From Marinilactibacillus sp036039175 (GTDB taxonomy: Bacteria > Bacillota > Bacilli > Lactobacillales > Carnobacteriaceae_A), in NCBI RefSeq assembly GCF_036039175.1, contig NZ_JAYXKP010000003.1:1-64000 (forward strand): DNA of 64,000 nucleotides. The letters run 5' to 3'. Positions within the stretch are counted from its first letter, which is position 1. Every line of letters begins with the position of its first letter. The notes beneath the pieces were generated by a model. It was not told the DNA's origin and made no database searches. It saw nothing but the letters and a program-made list of their open reading frames with translations. Shown one piece after another: positions 62,259 through 64,000 of the stretch. Made by a program: the position numbers and the translations under genes.

Positions 62259-63110
62259 TCACTTTAAGGTTCTGACTAAATAGACTTCCTTACAGAACCC
62301 ATTGAGTCCGTTTACAATTCTTTGCGCTTTTGAGCGTTGCTGTGTTAATCCGTATACTGTAGGTCCTGTTCCGCTCATTACTGCTACGTCAGCCCCAAAA
62401 GACTCCATTTTTTCTTTTATTCTTTTAATCATCGGATATTTTTTAGCAGAGACTTCTTCTAGAGCGTTACCGGCAAGCTGCACGACTTCTTGATAACGAT
62501 GAGAATTGATTGCTTCAATCATTTTATGATGGTCGTAAGTTGGAATTGCGGAAAAATCCAGTTCTTCAAAAACCGTCCAACTTGAAATTCCTTTAGGTGG
62601 CTTAACCACGATAACCCAGCATTGAGGGAAATCACCGATAAGCTGAATTACTTCTCCTTTACCAGTCGCGTAGGCTGTCTTACCGTAGATACAAAAAGGT
62701 ACATCTGATCCTAGCTCTTTCCCAATGTCTGATAACTCTTCTAAAGACAGCCTCAAATTCCAGAGTCTATTTAGCCCCCTTAAAGTAGCTGCCGCATCGC
62801 TACTTCCACCGCCTAACCCCGCTGCAATAGGTATGTTTTTTTCGATTACAATATGGACGCCTCTTTTAATTCCATAGCGTTCTTTTAGTAAATTTACAGC
62901 TTTATAAACTATATTCTTTTTGTTTAAAGGCATATAGGCCGAATTGGAAGATAAAGAAATAATGTCTTCATTCAATTGAGTGAATGTCAGTCTATCGGAT
63001 AAATCAATCGATGTCATGATCAGTCTCATTTCATGAAAGCCGTCTTTCCTTCTGTCGATCACATTTAAAGTTAAATTTATTTTCGCAGGCGCTTTTTCAT
63101 TGATTTCCAA
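62259..63110 (-). CDS. ispE: 4-diphosphocytidyl-2-C-methyl-D-erythritol kinase
   Basis: A 283-residue GHMP kinase, the fourth step of the MEP isoprenoid pathway. The ATP loop IPIAAGLGGGSSDAAATLRG and the C-terminal MSGTGPTVYGL are diagnostic. The start is TTG at 63110, since AGGAGG lies 6 nt upstream; the earlier in-frame ATG runs through it. Isoprenoids made here feed undecaprenyl phosphate and the DmkB quinone chain. No other MEP gene is in the window, so it is isolated next to the zinc genes. Confidence 0.96.
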   Translation of the reverse strand: MEINEKAPAKINLTLNVIDRRKDGFHEMRLIMTSIDLSDRLTFTQLNEDIISLSSNSAYMPLNKKNIVYKAVNLLKERYGIKRGVHIVIEKNIPIAAGLGGGSSDAAATLRGLNRLWNLRLSLEELSDIGKELGSDVPFCIYGKTAYATGKGEVIQLIGDFPQCWVIVVKPPKGISSWTVFEELDFSAIPTYDHHKMIEAINSHRYQEVVQLAGNALEEVSAKKYPMIKRIKEKMESFGADVAVMSGTGPTVYGLTQQRSKAQRIVNGLNGFCKEVYLVRTLK

Positions 63111-63241
63111 GTTCTCCCTCCTTTTTAATATCACGAAAAATCTAATTATCTCTATCTTAAAGGATATGCTCTAGAATTTAAAAAATTTTACTTCAACATA
63201 TTTGAATCTTTATCTAAAATTCTAACGACACTTGACAACTA

Positions 63242-63250
63242 TGCTATACT
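63242..63250 (+). promoter_or_regulatory. Extended -10 promoter of the amt-like gene
   Basis: TGCTATACT, an extended -10 with core TATACT at 63245-63250. There is no matching -35 at 17 nt; a TTGACA lies only 7 nt away. The Zur box starts 7 nt downstream. Confidence 0.6.
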
Positions 63251-63256
63251 AAACAC

Positions 63257-63277
63257 AAATCGTAATAATTACGTTTT
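63257..63277 (+). promoter_or_regulatory. Zur box upstream of the amt-like gene
   Basis: AAATCGTAA then TAA then TTACGTTTT, a 9-3-9 palindrome with one arm mismatch to consensus. It lies between the extended -10 and the RBS, where bound repressor would stop transcription. Confidence 0.85.
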
Positions 63278-63296
63278 AAAGATTAGGAGTGAGTTT

Positions 63297-64000
63297 TTGG
63301 ATACTATATTTATCATCGTTTGTATTTTGATCATGTGGCCCATGTTGTTTAGTGTTCCTGTTTTATATGGTAGTAGTTCTAAGAAAGAAAAAACTAGCGA
63401 TACATTGATTATGACTTCAATTGGTTTATTCGTAGCTTTTCTTGCTTGGGTATCATTTGGATATTTTTTAGTGTTTAATTTAAGTTCGTCTTTATTCGAA
63501 GGATTTTTTTCTTATGTTATGGCTTTACAAAGAGGAGACAACGAATTAATACTTGAAGTTGTGTTGCAAGGATGTTTTTTCTTATATGCAGCTGGAATGT
63601 TCATTGGTACCCTAATTCATAAAGTGGAATGGAAGTTTTTTGCTTTGTTTATTCCTATATGGTTGCTTGTTGTCTATGTTCCCTCGGCATTCTTGCTATG
63701 GAATGAACAAGGGTTTTTAAACCAGATAGGTGCTTTAGATTTCTCAGGAGGACTAGTTGTTCATCTTACAGCCGGTACAACTAGCTTAATTTTATCTAGA
63801 ACATTTAAAGAGGGTGTTTTAGAAGTACCGGATAGACATTCGAATATGATTATCAACTACATCGCGACTACCCTAATCTGTTTCGGCTGGTTCGGCTTCA
63901 ATCTTGGTCCTTTAGGTTCAGCAAGTACTTTTTCTGGGCTTATTATTCTAAACACTATCTTAGCTATTTCAGGTGGAATTCTTGGCTACTTAATCATACA
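63297..64000 (+). CDS. Ammonium transporter (Amt) family protein, truncated by the window end
   Basis: At least 234 residues, cut at the right edge. A TTG start at 63297 has AGGAG 7 nt upstream. The first helices and stretch VLYGSSSKKEKTSDTL fit the Amt N-terminus. GALDFSGGLVVHLTAGTTSL carries the first pore His (VVH) and FGWFGFNLGPLGSAS the later conserved region. The usual AHW motif reads SAFLLW, so it is divergent. Amt proteins conduct ammonium, but control by a Zur box is unusual. A metal-linked role is inference. Its C-terminus and downstream partner are not visible. Confidence 0.82.
   Translation, partial: MDTIFIIVCILIMWPMLFSVPVLYGSSSKKEKTSDTLIMTSIGLFVAFLAWVSFGYFLVFNLSSSLFEGFFSYVMALQRGDNELILEVVLQGCFFLYAAGMFIGTLIHKVEWKFFALFIPIWLLVVYVPSAFLLWNEQGFLNQIGALDFSGGLVVHLTAGTTSLILSRTFKEGVLEVPDRHSNMIINYIATTLICFGWFGFNLGPLGSASTFSGLIILNTILAISGGILGYLII

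Overview
The window is about 37% GC chromosomal DNA from a low-GC Firmicute. Several features point to Lactobacillales: the ftsH-hpt-tilS-yabR-divIC-rqcP-mazG-mfd-pth block, a single L-lactate dehydrogenase, PTS sugar genes, catabolite-repression (cre) sites and acid-rich lipoproteins. A member of Carnobacteriaceae is my best guess, but that is inference from gene content. I saw no rRNA, tRNA, CRISPR array, phage or insertion sequence. Most genes lie on the minus strand, and most transcription units end in a clear hairpin.

Layout. Positions 0-20 kb hold housekeeping genes: an AI-2E-type transporter, lysS, hslO, ftsH, a plus-strand Na+/H+ antiporter-family gene inserted between ftsH and hpt, then tilS, yabR, divIC, rqcP, a yabN/mazG-type gene, a MATE-like flippase, mfd and pth. 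Positions 19.3-26 kb hold a membrane zinc-ribbon protein, an unknown lipoprotein and the mannitol system (mtlA, mtlR, mtlF, mtlD). Positions 26-36 kb hold glmS with probable GntR/HutC operators in its leader, a uridine-kinase-like gene, an orphan cellobiose-type EIIC, aspartate 4-decarboxylase, an S9 peptidase and ldh.

Positions 36-42.6 kb form a flavin-based extracellular electron transfer (EET) locus. It has dmkB and ndh2 on one strand; pplA, fmnB and dmkA on the other; and an eetA-like NusG-II gene. Together they would move electrons from NADH through a demethylmenaquinone-type quinone to a flavinylated surface lipoprotein. Positions 42.7-51.1 kb hold prs, glmU, a YflT-type stress protein, purR, pyruvate carboxylase and a DUF2512 protein. 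Positions 51.2-54.5 kb pair a diguanylate cyclase with a cellulose-synthase-like glycosyltransferase carrying two PilZ domains, a likely c-di-GMP-controlled exopolysaccharide module.

Positions 54.7-64 kb are a zinc-starvation island. It contains cysteine-free S14 and L33 ribosomal proteins, a COG0523 GTPase, a small basic protein, the AdcABC importer, a ZinT lipoprotein and, at the right edge, an ammonium-transporter-like gene. Four near-identical Zur-type palindromes precede rpsN, adcA, the ZinT gene and the amt-like gene. The most novel element is a roughly 90-residue domain with a HYHTGD motif. It occurs twice inside the zinc-binding protein AdcA, on either side of a 20-residue-period His repeat, and once at the front of the ZinT lipoprotein.
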